NCBI GenBank assembly: GCA_963760735.1
Contig: CAVXEB010000007.1
Location: forward strand, 248,001-312,000
Length of the DNA: 64,000 nt
Reading direction: 5' to 3'
Source of the DNA: CF-46 sp963760735
GTDB taxonomy: Bacteria > Chloroflexota > Limnocylindria > Limnocylindrales > CSP1-4
In this document: piece by piece, positions 8,839 to 18,073 of the stretch
Layout of the letters: each line of letters begins with the position of its first letter
Position numbering within the stretch: the first letter of the stretch is position 1
Translations under genes and position numbers: made by a program
The notes under the pieces: model-generated
Database searches by the model: none
What the model was told of the DNA's origin: nothing
Seen by the model: the letters and a program-made list of their open reading frames with translations, nothing else

Positions 8839-9165
8839 CCGGCGGCACCCGAATCCGGCCTGGCTTCGCAGGGGCGGACGACCCGGGGAAGTCTAGGGCA
8901 ATCCGGGGACGGCGATCCAGCGCGCCGCCGCGATCGGGCGTCGATGCGACGCACCATGAACGTGCTGTGAGAGGCGGTTTGCAAGGAGTCATGGGCTACC
9001 ATCCGGTCCGTCCTGTGAGCGTTCGAGTCGGAGTCCCGGTGTCCCTGCTTCCTGCCCCGTCCGCGCCCCGGTTCGACCGAGTCTGCCTCGAGCCCGCTCC
9101 CGTCGACCACGTCGCGCCGGACCGGCCGAGGGTTATCGTCCCGGCCGGCGGAGGATCACTGCCCG
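8839..9165 (+). other. divergent intergenic region before flippase operon
   Basis: 327 bases separate the deacetylase-like gene and the flippase gene, so it should hold both promoters. A -10-like TTATCGT occurs near 9132. A 60-codon open frame starts at ATG 8991 after AAGGAG (only 2 bases of spacing) and ends at 9173, overlapping the flippase start. It is Pro/Val rich and looks like no known protein, so I do not call it a gene. No tRNA or known riboswitch was recognised. Confidence 0.5.
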
Positions 9166-10539
9166 GTGGCTGAGGAAGCCGCGGCGTCGACGGGCCGGGT
9201 CGAGGCATTCTCCGACCGGGTCCTGACGGTCTTCGCCACATCGGTCTTCACGACGGGCATCGGCATCGTCATCGGGTTCGTCCTCGCGCGAATCCTCGGG
9301 CCGGCCGGGAAGGGCGACTTCTACCTGATCACGCTCCTTCCTGTCACGCTGATGGTGCTGACCCAGTTCGGCCTGCCGCAGGCGTTCGGCTACTACGCGG
9401 CACAGGGAAAAACGGCCGGCATCAACGCGAAGACCGTGCTCCTCGCAATCGCGCTGGCCGGCCCGGCCGTGGGAATCACGCTCGCCCTCCTGCCCGTCAT
9501 CCGGGCGGTGTTCATGAGCCATGTCGAGCCGGGCGAGATCGTCCTGGGCATCGTCGCCCTGCCGTTCCTGCTCTGGGCAACGTTCACGACCGGTGTGGTC
9601 CTGGGTCGCCAGCAGGTCCGTTGGTACTCGTTCGTCAACGTCGTCTACACCCTCGGCTCGTTGGTCGTGTTCCTGCTGTTCATCGCGGTGTTCGACTGGG
9701 GAGTCGTCGGCGCGCTGGTGGCCTCGCTCGCGATGAACGCGTTGCAGGCCGTCCTGTTCTTCATCGCGTCGCTTCGCATCACGGGCGAGATGACGGACCG
9801 GCGTCCCGTGTCCTATCGGGAGCTGTTCCGGTTCGGCCTGCCGCTCTACCCGGGCAGCCTCACCCAGCATTTCAGCATCCGCGTCGACGTGTACCTGATC
9901 GCGGCGCTGGTGCCCGATCCGGCTGCGCCGCTCGGCTACTACAGCATGGCAGTGACGATGGCCCAGTTGGCGCTGTTCCTGCCGCTGGCAGTGTCGTCGC
10001 TGTTCTTCCCGCACGTGGCCGGTTCCGCCCGCGACGACGCGGACCGCCAGGTGCCGATGCTGTCCCGGGTCACGCTCCTGCTGACCGCCGGGATGGCGAT
10101 CCTGATCATCCCGGCATCCGTGATCTTCATCAGGGTGTTCCTGCCCGCCTTCGAGGCGTCGATCCCGCCGCTCATCGTCCTCCTGCCCGGCGTCGTCGCG
10201 CTCAGCCTGACCGAGGTCCTGAGCAGCTATGTCGCCGGCGTCGGCTCCGCCGGCTGGACCTCCGCGGTCAAGACCGGGTCGCTGGTCGTGAACCTGGTCG
10301 CCAACCTCATCCTCATCCCGCGCTACGGGATCGTCGGCGCCGCCCTGGCCTCGCTGATCTCGTACACCGGCTCCGCGATCGTGATCACCTTCCTCGCGGC
10401 CCGGCTCTCACGCCGCTCGGTCGCCTCGTTCTGGATCCCGCGGGCGTCGGACATCCGGTTCACGATCGCGACCGCGACCGGGATGGGCGTCCGTGTCCTC
10501 CGGCGGGGCACCGATCTGCGATCCCCGAACCGACCGTGA
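9166..10539 (+). CDS. Wzx-like polysaccharide flippase (MOP superfamily)
   Basis: 457 residues, GTG start with GGCGGAGG (9147-9154) 11 bases upstream. About twelve to fourteen hydrophobic helices in the pattern of polysaccharide biosynthesis proteins. The N-terminal segment includes GFVLARILGPAGKGDFYLI, the typical ARxLGxxGxG signature after helix 1. Mid-protein RFGLPLYPGSLTQHFSIRVD is the usual start of the second bundle. It should flip the undecaprenyl-linked repeat unit across the membrane. It is the first gene of a tightly coupled block; its TGA overlaps the GTG of the next glycosyltransferase. Confidence 0.9.
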   Translation: MAEEAAASTGRVEAFSDRVLTVFATSVFTTGIGIVIGFVLARILGPAGKGDFYLITLLPVTLMVLTQFGLPQAFGYYAAQGKTAGINAKTVLLAIALAGPAVGITLALLPVIRAVFMSHVEPGEIVLGIVALPFLLWATFTTGVVLGRQQVRWYSFVNVVYTLGSLVVFLLFIAVFDWGVVGALVASLAMNALQAVLFFIASLRITGEMTDRRPVSYRELFRFGLPLYPGSLTQHFSIRVDVYLIAALVPDPAAPLGYYSMAVTMAQLALFLPLAVSSLFFPHVAGSARDDADRQVPMLSRVTLLLTAGMAILIIPASVIFIRVFLPAFEASIPPLIVLLPGVVALSLTEVLSSYVAGVGSAGWTSAVKTGSLVVNLVANLILIPRYGIVGAALASLISYTGSAIVITFLAARLSRRSVASFWIPRASDIRFTIATATGMGVRVLRRGTDLRSPNRP

Positions 10540-11735
10540 CCGCAGCGGGGGCCGGACAGCGCGCGGGGCGGCCCGCCGTCCTGATCGTCGCCGAGAGCGG
10601 TGAGGCGGGCGGAATCGGCCGCTACAGCGTCGACCTCGCCGAGGCCATGGGCGATCCGGCGCTGCTCGCCTGTCTCTGCTCCGCGCCGTGCTCCACCGGG
10701 GATGACTGCTGGCTCGCGGGTCAGTGCGAGGAGCGGGACCTGCCGCTCGTCCGGATCGCGATGCCGCCGAAGGGCTGGCGATCCGGCATCCGCGGGCTGG
10801 CCGGACTGTGGCGCAGGACCGGCCGACCGGTCGTCCACGTGAACGGCCGCCGCGGCAACGCCGTGGCATTGACCCTCCGGCTGGGCCTCCCCGGCTTCCG
10901 GTACGTCACGACCGTGCACGGCATCCTCGGCCTTCACAGCCGGCGGAACGCCGTGTACCGGGTGGTCGATCTCGCGGCCGGACGCCTCGCGACCTCGGTC
11001 ATCGCCGTCAGCGAGCACGGACGTCGGGCGCTCGTGGCGGCGCGGAGCCCACGAGACCGGACCGTCACGATCGCGAACGGCCTGGCCGACCGCGAGCTGC
11101 AGGCGCTGCGGGTCGTGGCGGCCGCACGATCCGGGGCGGGACGGGACGGCCTGCCGGCCCGGGTCGGCTTCCTGGGCCGCCTGAGCCCGGAGAAGGGCAC
11201 GAAGGAGCTGCTCGAGCTGGCCCGTGCGCTCGCGGCGTCCGGATCGGGTGCGACCCTTGACATCGCCGGGGACGGCCCGGACCGCGACTGGCTCGCGGCG
11301 ACGTTGGCCGCTGTTGCCGCCGAGGACACCGTCCGCTGGCGGGGCACGGTCGCCGACTCGGCGGCATTCCTCCGAGACGTCGACATCCTCGTCCTCCCGT
11401 CCCACAACGAGGGGATGCCGTACGTCGTGCTGGAAGGGATGGCCGCCGGCTGCGCGGTCGTCGCGTTCGCCGTGGGCGGGATTCCCGAGGTGATCGGCAG
11501 CGGCGATCTCGGGGTCCTGGTGGACCCGGGCGACGTCGCGGCATTCGTCGCCGAGGTGACCGCGCTGGCCGGCGATCCGGACCGGGTGGCGACGATCGGG
11601 CGCGCGGCGTCCGAGCACATCGAGCGACGCTTCGCGCTGACAGCGCGGCTGCCCCTGCTCCGGCAGGCGTACGGCCTCGCCGCCCCGACCGACGGCACCA
11701 CCGTCGGTGGCGGCCGGGAAGCCGCGGCGCGATGA
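10536..11735 (+). CDS. family 4 glycosyltransferase
   Basis: 399 residues. I start it at GTG 10536, which overlaps the flippase stop (GTGA); the open frame extends far upstream but antiparallel to no known domain. GT-B enzyme with VLIVAESGEAGGIGRYSVDL at the N-terminus, VTTVHGILG, VIAVSEHGRRAL, then the donor-binding half with VGFLGRLSPEKGTKELL, LDIAGDGPDRDWL and the EGMPYVVLEGMAAG segment, whose glutamates are typical of GT4. It transfers a nucleotide-activated sugar to the growing repeat unit. A Cys-rich patch (LACLCSAPCSTGDDC) near residue 50 is unusual and could bind a metal or form disulfides. Coupled to the following gene by ATGA. Confidence 0.88.
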   Translation: MTAAGAGQRAGRPAVLIVAESGEAGGIGRYSVDLAEAMGDPALLACLCSAPCSTGDDCWLAGQCEERDLPLVRIAMPPKGWRSGIRGLAGLWRRTGRPVVHVNGRRGNAVALTLRLGLPGFRYVTTVHGILGLHSRRNAVYRVVDLAAGRLATSVIAVSEHGRRALVAARSPRDRTVTIANGLADRELQALRVVAAARSGAGRDGLPARVGFLGRLSPEKGTKELLELARALAASGSGATLDIAGDGPDRDWLAATLAAVAAEDTVRWRGTVADSAAFLRDVDILVLPSHNEGMPYVVLEGMAAGCAVVAFAVGGIPEVIGSGDLGVLVDPGDVAAFVAEVTALAGDPDRVATIGRAASEHIERRFALTARLPLLRQAYGLAAPTDGTTVGGGREAAAR

Positions 11736-12913
11736 GGATCGTCGTGGTCGATCTCCTGTGCAACTCGCCGTTCTACTGCGGGGCGCTGGCCGGAGCGCTG
11801 CGGGACGCGGGCGCGGACGCGGAGCTCGCCAGCCCGCGGTTCTATCTCGAGCCCGACGCACTCGACGCGTATCCACGCGCGCCATGGATCCTCGACCTCG
11901 TCGAGCACGTCAACCGGCCACGTCCGCTGCGCCTGGCCGCTCGCACCGCCGAGATCGGGTTCAATGCGGCCCGGCTGATCGGCCGGATCCTTCGGCGTCG
12001 GTACGACGTCGTCCACGTCCAGTGGGTCCCGCTCGACACGCGCTCGACGATGTTCATGCGGGTGCTCCGGGCCGTCTGCGATCGGTCCGGCACGCTGCTG
12101 GTGCTCACGGCGCACAACGCGATGCCGCACGACGATCCAGGCGCGAACCGGGCCGTCATCCGCCGGAACCTGAACCGGGCCCATCTCGTGATGGCCCTCG
12201 CCGACCACGTCGCGGCCGAGCTGGCGGCGACCGTCGGCGTCACGGCCCCGATCGCCACGGTCCCGCACGGACCGCTGTTCGCCGACCGGCCCCTCCCCGA
12301 CCGGGCGGCGGCCGCGAGCCGGCTCGGCTGGCGGGCCGCACCGACCGTGCTCTACCTGGGCCTCATCCGGGCCTACAAGGGCGTCGATCTCCTGGCGGAC
12401 GCGTGGCCGGCGGTCGTTGCGGCGGTCCCATCGGCGCGGCTCCTCGTGGTCGGGAAGGTCCTCGACCCGTCCGTTCGCGACGACGTGGAGCGCCTCCGGG
12501 CCGAGCCGAACGTCGAGGTCGTCGAGGCGTACGTGCCCGTGTCGCGGATGCTCGACTCGTACGCCGTCGCGGACCTCGTCGTCTTCCCCTACCACCGGAT
12601 CTCGCAGTCGGGCGGCCTGATGACGGCGGCAGGGCTCGGCAGGCCGTCGGTGATCACGCCGGTCGACGGCCTCCTGGAGCAGGCCGAGGCGCTGACGGCG
12701 ACGACCGTCGCGACCGATGTGAGCGGGCCGGCCGTCGCCAGCGCCGTGATCGAGACCCTGGGCCGCCTCGACGAGCGGCAGGCGGCCGCGGACCGCGACC
12801 GGGCCTCGATCGCCGGGTCACGGGTCGGCTGGCCCGCGGTGGCACGCGACACCCTCGCCGCGTATCGCGCGGCGATCGATCATGTCGCGCCGACGAGGGC
12901 GGCCGCGCGATGA
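11732..12913 (+). CDS. family 4 glycosyltransferase
   Basis: 393 residues, ATG overlapping the previous stop. The N-terminal domain has YDVVHVQWVPLD and LLVLTAHNAMPHD. The C-terminal domain has VLYLGLIRAYKGVDLL, LLVVGKVLD, a YAVADLVVFPYH segment and SQSGGLMTAAGLGRP, matching GT4 enzymes that act on secreted glycans. It probably adds another sugar in the same repeat unit as its neighbours. The canonical EX7E glutamates are not obvious in the usual place (SQSGGLMTA replaces EGFGLV), a variation seen in many GT4 members. Coupled by ATGA to the next gene. Confidence 0.85.
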   Translation: MRIVVVDLLCNSPFYCGALAGALRDAGADAELASPRFYLEPDALDAYPRAPWILDLVEHVNRPRPLRLAARTAEIGFNAARLIGRILRRRYDVVHVQWVPLDTRSTMFMRVLRAVCDRSGTLLVLTAHNAMPHDDPGANRAVIRRNLNRAHLVMALADHVAAELAATVGVTAPIATVPHGPLFADRPLPDRAAAASRLGWRAAPTVLYLGLIRAYKGVDLLADAWPAVVAAVPSARLLVVGKVLDPSVRDDVERLRAEPNVEVVEAYVPVSRMLDSYAVADLVVFPYHRISQSGGLMTAAGLGRPSVITPVDGLLEQAEALTATTVATDVSGPAVASAVIETLGRLDERQAAADRDRASIAGSRVGWPAVARDTLAAYRAAIDHVAPTRAAAR

Positions 12914-14355
12914 CCACTCGACGGTTGCGGATCGGCGTGGCAGGCGCCGGAGCCCTGCCACCGTGGCAGGAGCGCTGCCTCGACGACCTTGCCGCCGTGC
13001 CCGGCGTGGACGTCGTCCGTGACCCCGGCCCCGGGGACCCCGTCGACGTCGTCCTCGACCTGTCGCCGCTCGGCGGCGTCGGCCCGGCGAGGTCCGCGCC
13101 GGAAACCTGGCACTACACCTTCGGCACGGAGCGATCGCGCGATCCGGAGGCTGCCTCGCTCCGCCGCTATGCCCTCGGCCGGTCCGTGATGCGGGCGGCG
13201 CTCGTCCGGGAGCCGGGTGGGGACGTCCTGCGAGAGGGCCTCCTCGAGCCGGGATCGTGGTGGGCTCCCGCCCAGCTCCAGCGCGTCCTCCTGACGCCGG
13301 CGGGCTGGGTCGCGGCCGTCGCAGCGGAGCGCCTCGCCGAGGTCGACGGCGACCGGGACGAAGGCCCGCGGCCTCTGGACTCCACATCCGACGCGACGGG
13401 ACCGTCCGTCCCGCGCCCGGCACTCGTGGCGATGGCCGTCGGACGCCGACTCGCCGGATCCGCCGAGGGCCTCGTCACCCACGACGACTGGCACGTCGGG
13501 ATCGCCGACGCCCCGATCGAGCGGTTCCTCGACCCGGCCGCGCACCCGCCGATCAGCTGGCTCCGGCTGCGAGACGACCACTTCGCCGCGGACCCGTTCG
13601 GCATCGAGCGGGACGGCATGCTCCACGTGCTCTACGAGGACTTCGACCAGCGACGCGGCGTCGGGACGATCCACCACGTCGAGATCGGGGCGAACGGGGC
13701 GCACTCGGAGCCGCGGCTCGTGCTCGACGCGGGCGTCCACGCCTCGTATCCGTTCCTCGTCGAGGACGCGGGCACGGTCTTCATGCTGCCCGAGCTGGCT
13801 GAGTCCGGGGACCTCGTGCTGTACGAAGCGACGACCTTCCCCTCCGCGTGGCGGCCCGCGGCGACGATCCTCCCGGGAGTCCCGGCCCTCGACGCGTCGG
13901 TGGTCCGGTTCGAAGATCGCTGGTGGCTGTTCGCCTGCCGGCTGGATCGCGGCGCGAACCATGACCTGTTCATCTGGCACGCCGATCGGCTCGTCGGGCC
14001 ATGGACCGAGCACGCGATGAGCCCGGTCAAGTCGGACATCCGCTCGGCGCGGCCGGGCGGAACGCCGTTCGTCGTCGACGGCGTCCTCCATCGACCCAGC
14101 CAGGACGACTCGCGGGTCTACGGCGGCCGCCTCGTGATCAACCGCGTGACCGAGCTGACGCCAGATCGCTTCCGGGAGGAGCCGGTCCGCGCCGTCGGTC
14201 CGGATCCGGCCTATCCGGACGGCCTTCATACATTGTCGGCAGCCGGGCGACGGACGCTCGTCGACGGCAACCACCGGCATCTCGTTCCGGGCGCCTTCCG
14301 ACGCGTCGCGAGCCGCCAGGCCCGGGCAGTCCGCCGGCGGATCGTTCCGGGATGA
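12910..14355 (+). CDS. GINT1-N-like beta-propeller protein of the polysaccharide cluster
   Basis: 481 residues from ATG 12910, which overlaps the preceding stop. The C-terminal two thirds (about residues 200-460) resemble the domain named after the N-terminus of plant glucosamine inositolphosphorylceramide transferase, a five-bladed propeller like GH43/GH32 folds. Visible blade motifs are ADPFGIERDGMLHVLYED, SYPFLVEDAGTVFMLPE, DRWWLFACR, LVGPWTEHAMSPVKSDIRSA and RPSQDDSRVYGG. Bacterial members occur in capsule and exopolysaccharide loci, sometimes fused to formyltransferases, and their reaction is unproven. The first 190 residues are less conserved and hold no domain I recognise. It may be a glycan-modifying enzyme or a transferase. 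Confidence 0.7.
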   Translation: MTTRRLRIGVAGAGALPPWQERCLDDLAAVPGVDVVRDPGPGDPVDVVLDLSPLGGVGPARSAPETWHYTFGTERSRDPEAASLRRYALGRSVMRAALVREPGGDVLREGLLEPGSWWAPAQLQRVLLTPAGWVAAVAAERLAEVDGDRDEGPRPLDSTSDATGPSVPRPALVAMAVGRRLAGSAEGLVTHDDWHVGIADAPIERFLDPAAHPPISWLRLRDDHFAADPFGIERDGMLHVLYEDFDQRRGVGTIHHVEIGANGAHSEPRLVLDAGVHASYPFLVEDAGTVFMLPELAESGDLVLYEATTFPSAWRPAATILPGVPALDASVVRFEDRWWLFACRLDRGANHDLFIWHADRLVGPWTEHAMSPVKSDIRSARPGGTPFVVDGVLHRPSQDDSRVYGGRLVINRVTELTPDRFREEPVRAVGPDPAYPDGLHTLSAAGRRTLVDGNHRHLVPGAFRRVASRQARAVRRRIVPG

Positions 14356-14464
14356 CCGGGGTGCGGGATGGAATCGTCGTCGGATGGTGGCGCGCAGATG
14401 GCCGGATATGCTTCGCCGGAGCGGCCGCGCAAGTCCGGCCCGATCCAGTGAGCGGTGAGGCGGG

Positions 14465-15640
14465 GTGGAAGCTCGAATCGGTGGGTCCGCGGTGACCGCC
14501 GCGTCGTCCGCGGGGGTTCCGGCCGGCCGGGAGCGGCTGCCGGCGCTCGACCTCCTCCGCTTCGTGGCGGCGCTCATGGTGGTGCTGTTCCACTACACGT
14601 TCCGGGGTGCCGCGGATCACCTCTTCACGAGCGCCACCTACCCCGAGATCGACGCGGTCACGCGCTACGGGTCGTACGGCGTGAACCTGTTCTTCGTCAT
14701 CAGCGGGTTCGTGATCCTGCTCACCGTCGATGCCGGCGGCGGGCACCCGGGGCATTTCATCGCGTCCCGAGTCTCGCGCCTGTTCCCGGCCTTCTGGGTC
14801 GCCGCCACCGTCACGTTCGTGATCGTGCTGCTCGTCGGCGCCTCGTTCGCCGTCGGCATCGGCGACTACGTCCGCAACCTGACGATGATGCCGTCGTGGA
14901 TCCGGGCGCCCTACGTCGACGGCGCGTACTGGACCCTCGAGATCGAGCTCACCTTCTACGTCCTGATCATCGCCTTCCTGCTCTTCCTCCAGCGGCGCAT
15001 CAGGATCGAATGGCTCCTCGCCGCCTGGTTGCTCATCGTGCTGCCCTTCGCCCCGAACGACCTCGGTCCCGGCCGGTTGCGGCTCGGCCTGATGGTCGAG
15101 GCGGCGCCGTACTTCATCGCCGGCTCCTCGTTCTACCTCGTGTGGCGGTCCGGCTGGACGCCGCTTCGCGCGTTCCTGATCGCGGGCGCGTGGGTGGTGG
15201 CGGCAATCCTCGCGGTCCACAACTCCGTGACCGACTCGGCGACGTTCGCGACGTCGTTCGCACCGCTTGCGACCGTCGCCGTCGCCTCGATCGGCTTCGT
15301 CGTGTTCCTCGCCCTCGTGCTGCGGCCCTCCTGGTTCCGGTTCGGCGGCCGACCCGCGGTGCTGCTCGGCGCCCTGACGTATCCGCTGTATCTGGTCCAC
15401 CAGAACATCGGCTATGTCGTGATCAACGGCATCGATCCGGCGTGGGGTCGCTGGCTCGCGTTCCTGGCCGCGTTCGGCGTCGCCCTCCTGCTCGCCTACG
15501 CGATCCACCGGCTCGTCGAGCGGCGCTACAACAGCAGGTTGCGCCGGTGGCTCGAGCCGCGCCTGGGCGTCTTCGATCGGATCGCCGAGGTCGGCGCGAT
15601 GCCCGTCCCCCACGAACCGCAGCCGGGGCCCCAGGCGTGA
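14465..15640 (+). CDS. acyltransferase 3 (OafA/YrhL-like)
   Basis: 391 residues, GTG 14465 after ggtgagg; GTG 14492 is an alternative. Integral membrane protein of about ten helices. It has the family hallmarks LDLLRFVAALMVVLFHYTF (catalytic His), YGSYGVNLFFVISGFVI, RVSRLFPAFW, YWTLEIELTFYVL and, near the end, YPLYLVHQNIGY. Such proteins move acetyl or other acyl groups from cytoplasmic acyl-CoA to sugars of exported glycans. Its stop overlaps the start of the polymerase gene (GTGA), placing O-acylation in the same pathway. A 109-base gap with a possible -10 (TATGCT near 14410) precedes it, so it may open a new transcript. Confidence 0.9.
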   Translation: MEARIGGSAVTAASSAGVPAGRERLPALDLLRFVAALMVVLFHYTFRGAADHLFTSATYPEIDAVTRYGSYGVNLFFVISGFVILLTVDAGGGHPGHFIASRVSRLFPAFWVAATVTFVIVLLVGASFAVGIGDYVRNLTMMPSWIRAPYVDGAYWTLEIELTFYVLIIAFLLFLQRRIRIEWLLAAWLLIVLPFAPNDLGPGRLRLGLMVEAAPYFIAGSSFYLVWRSGWTPLRAFLIAGAWVVAAILAVHNSVTDSATFATSFAPLATVAVASIGFVVFLALVLRPSWFRFGGRPAVLLGALTYPLYLVHQNIGYVVINGIDPAWGRWLAFLAAFGVALLLAYAIHRLVERRYNSRLRRWLEPRLGVFDRIAEVGAMPVPHEPQPGPQA

Positions 15641-17037
15641 ACCTCCGGACGACGCAGGCCGCCCCCGCGTTCCCGGCCGCGCCGGGGGAGCGTCGGCCGT
15701 CGCTGCTCGTGCTCGGCGGCGCGATGGTGGCCCTGGTCGCCATCGGGTTGGCGGTCGCCTGGGCGACGGCGACCGGGCGCGGCATCGAGGTGGCGGCCGT
15801 GTCCGTGGCCGCCGTCGGCGTGCTGGTCAGCCTCCGCTGGCCGCTCGCCCCGCTGTTCGCGATCGCCGTGTTCATCCCGTTCGAGGAGGCCATCAACATC
15901 GAGGGCCTCGGGACGCTCGGTCGCTATGCCGAGATCCTGTTCATCGTCGTCTACGGCATCCCCCGGCTCGGCCGGCTGGACTTCCTGGCCATGCCCGGCG
16001 CGGGCTGGGGCTTCGTCGTGTGGGGCGCCCTCAGCGCCGGCTGGGCGATCGACTCGGCCACGACGTGGACGCTGATCACGCCCCTCGCGCTCGAGTTCGC
16101 GACGGCGGTCCTCATCGCCAACGCGGTCATCGAGCGGCCCGCGATCGTCCGACCGATCCTCTGGGCGTACAGCCTCGCCGCGGCCGGGACCGCACTCCTG
16201 GCGATCGTGAACGTGGTCGCGTCGGGTGGGATCGGCGCCCTGGGCGATCGGGCCGTCGGGTTTGCGAACCAGGATCCCGCCCACTTCGCCGCGATCCTCG
16301 TGCCCGCCTTGATCTTCGGGTTCTACGAGCTCGTCGAGGGTCAATGGCTGATCCCGAGCGCGACCGTGGTGTTGCTGTCTTCCATCGGGATCGTGCTCTC
16401 CGGCACGCGCAGCGCCTGGTTCGCGGTCGTGGTCGTCTTCGCCCTGTTCGTCATCCCTCGGCTCGAGCGGCGCCGACAGATCGTCGCGATCCTCGTGGTC
16501 GCCTCGCTCGTCCTGATCGTGAGCCAGATCCCCGGCGTCGCCGACCTCATCGGGGAGCGGACCGACACGGCGCTCTCGACTGGTGGGGCCGGCCGGACGG
16601 ACATCTGGACGATCGGCCTCGCGATCTTCGCGTCGGCGCCATGGATCGGCGTCGGGCTCGCGAACTTCGCCGTGGCGAACACTCCGGAGGCGGCCCGCCA
16701 GGCGCTCTTGCCGATCACGTCCGGCGAGGGCCTCGCGAACTTCGCCCCGCACAACATCTACGTCGGGACGCTCGGCGAGCTGGGCGTGATCGGGATCATC
16801 CTGATGCTCGCCTTCCTGCTGCCGCTCGTCTTCCGCCGTGGTTGGGGCCGTGACGGCACCGTCGTCCAGGCGGCGCTTGCCGCCCTGCTCGTCATCGGCG
16901 TCTTCCTCGACATCCTGAACCGCAAGGAGCTCTGGCTCTTCGTGGGGCTGGCGTGCGGGCTGACGTACCTCGCCCAGCACGTCCGACCGACGTCGGAAGC
17001 GCCGGCCTCGGACCTGGCCTCGACGGACGGGCCATGA
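15637..17037 (+). CDS. O-antigen ligase / Wzy-type polymerase
   Basis: 466 residues from GTG 15637. About twelve membrane helices with a large extracytoplasmic loop. The Wzy_C signature is present: GTRSAWFAV, then GRTDIWTIGLAIFASAPWIG with GVGLANF, and APHNIYVGTLGELGVIG. These contain the Arg and His residues that matter in WaaL and Wzy proteins. In a cluster with a Wzx flippase and a chain-length protein, polymerisation of the repeat unit is more likely than ligation to lipid A, because nothing here suggests lipopolysaccharide. Translationally coupled on both sides. Confidence 0.88.
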   Translation: MNLRTTQAAPAFPAAPGERRPSLLVLGGAMVALVAIGLAVAWATATGRGIEVAAVSVAAVGVLVSLRWPLAPLFAIAVFIPFEEAINIEGLGTLGRYAEILFIVVYGIPRLGRLDFLAMPGAGWGFVVWGALSAGWAIDSATTWTLITPLALEFATAVLIANAVIERPAIVRPILWAYSLAAAGTALLAIVNVVASGGIGALGDRAVGFANQDPAHFAAILVPALIFGFYELVEGQWLIPSATVVLLSSIGIVLSGTRSAWFAVVVVFALFVIPRLERRRQIVAILVVASLVLIVSQIPGVADLIGERTDTALSTGGAGRTDIWTIGLAIFASAPWIGVGLANFAVANTPEAARQALLPITSGEGLANFAPHNIYVGTLGELGVIGIILMLAFLLPLVFRRGWGRDGTVVQAALAALLVIGVFLDILNRKELWLFVGLACGLTYLAQHVRPTSEAPASDLASTDGP

Positions 17038-17969
17038 ACCCGCCGAGCGGCTCGAGGCGCGCCGTGGTGACCGGTGGCGCCGGGTTCATCGGCAGCCACC
17101 TCGTCGAGCATCTCGTCGCGGCCGGCCGGGAGGTCCTCGTCGTCGACGATCTGTCCACGGGATCCGACGGGAATGTGCCGGGCCCGGCCCGTCTCGAGCG
17201 CCGCGACATCGCCACGGACGAGCTCGACGACCTGTTCCGCGACTTCCGGCCGGACGTCGTCTTCCACCTGGCGGCCCAGGCAAGTGTGCCCGCCTCGATG
17301 GCCGATCCGCTTCGCGACATCGCGGTCAATGTCGTGGGCTCCCACCGCGTGGCGCACGCGGCGCGCTCGTCAGGCGCCCGGCGCCTCGTCTTCGTGTCGT
17401 CGGGGGGCGCCATCTACGGCGAGACCCGCGAGCCGGTGACCGAGGCCGCGAGACCGGTGCCGGCCTCCTACTACGGCGTCCACAAGCTGGCCGCCGAGGG
17501 CCACGTCGCCCTCGCCGGTCTGCCGTATGCGATCGCCCGCCCGTCGAACGTGTACGGGGCGCGCCAGCCGGTCGGGCTCGATGGCGCGGTCGTGGCCGGG
17601 TTCATCGATCAGGCGACCCGGACGGGCGCGGTCCGGATCCACGGCGACGGCCTGCAGACGCGGGACTTCGTCCATGTCGACGATGTCGTGACGGCCCTGG
17701 ACCTCCTCGGGCAAGCGGAGTCGCCGACCGGCATCTGGAATGTCGCGGCGGGCCGCTCGATCACGATCCAGGACCTGGCCACGATCGTCGAGCGTGCGCT
17801 CGGCCGGCCCCTCGAGCGGGTGCGGACGGATCCGCGCCCTGGTGACGTCCGCAGCTCCGCGCTGTCGGCCGCGCGGCTGGTGTCGCTCGGCTGGCGGCCG
17901 TCGGTCGAGCTGGCGAGCGGGATCGCCGGACTCATCGAGCCGGGCGTCGCCCAGAGGCCGGTGGCTTGA
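17034..17969 (+). CDS. NAD-dependent epimerase/dehydratase (GalE-like extended SDR)
   Basis: 311 residues, ATG overlapping the polymerase stop. Extended short-chain dehydrogenase fold. Rossmann glycine motif VTGGAGFIGSHL at residues about 12-23, acidic NAD ribose ligand in VVDDLSTG, VFHLAAQASVP, and the catalytic pair in SYYGVHKLAAEG (Tyr and Lys spaced by three). RPSNVYGARQ and TRDFVHVDDVV-like QTRDFVHVDDVVTAL are typical of UDP-glucose 4-epimerases and related nucleotide-sugar enzymes. It should supply an epimerised donor sugar for the glycosyltransferases upstream. Substrate not determined. Confidence 0.9.
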   Translation: MNPPSGSRRAVVTGGAGFIGSHLVEHLVAAGREVLVVDDLSTGSDGNVPGPARLERRDIATDELDDLFRDFRPDVVFHLAAQASVPASMADPLRDIAVNVVGSHRVAHAARSSGARRLVFVSSGGAIYGETREPVTEAARPVPASYYGVHKLAAEGHVALAGLPYAIARPSNVYGARQPVGLDGAVVAGFIDQATRTGAVRIHGDGLQTRDFVHVDDVVTALDLLGQAESPTGIWNVAAGRSITIQDLATIVERALGRPLERVRTDPRPGDVRSSALSAARLVSLGWRPSVELASGIAGLIEPGVAQRPVA

Positions 17970-18073
17970 TGCCCGGGAGCACCGCCAAGGCCGGCGACCG
18001 AGACCTCGATCATGCTCGCGGTGATAGGCTGCTCGCGGCCAATGGCTGACCACTCCCGTATCCGAGAGTCCCC

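Noticed and set aside
8890..8925. Second GEMM-like element (agggcaatccggggacggc)
   Set aside because: It lacks the GACGCAAAGCC core and closing strand seen at 54299-54392.
9040..9100. tRNA gene around ggttcgac
   Set aside because: The flanking bases cannot form a T-stem or acceptor stem.
8991..9173. 60-codon ORF before the flippase gene
   Set aside because: Ribosome site only 2 bases from ATG, Pro/Val-rich composition, and no similarity; probably upstream non-coding sequence.
15637..17037. True lipopolysaccharide O-antigen ligase
   Set aside because: No lipid A or core genes and no outer-membrane export genes nearby; polymerase is more likely.
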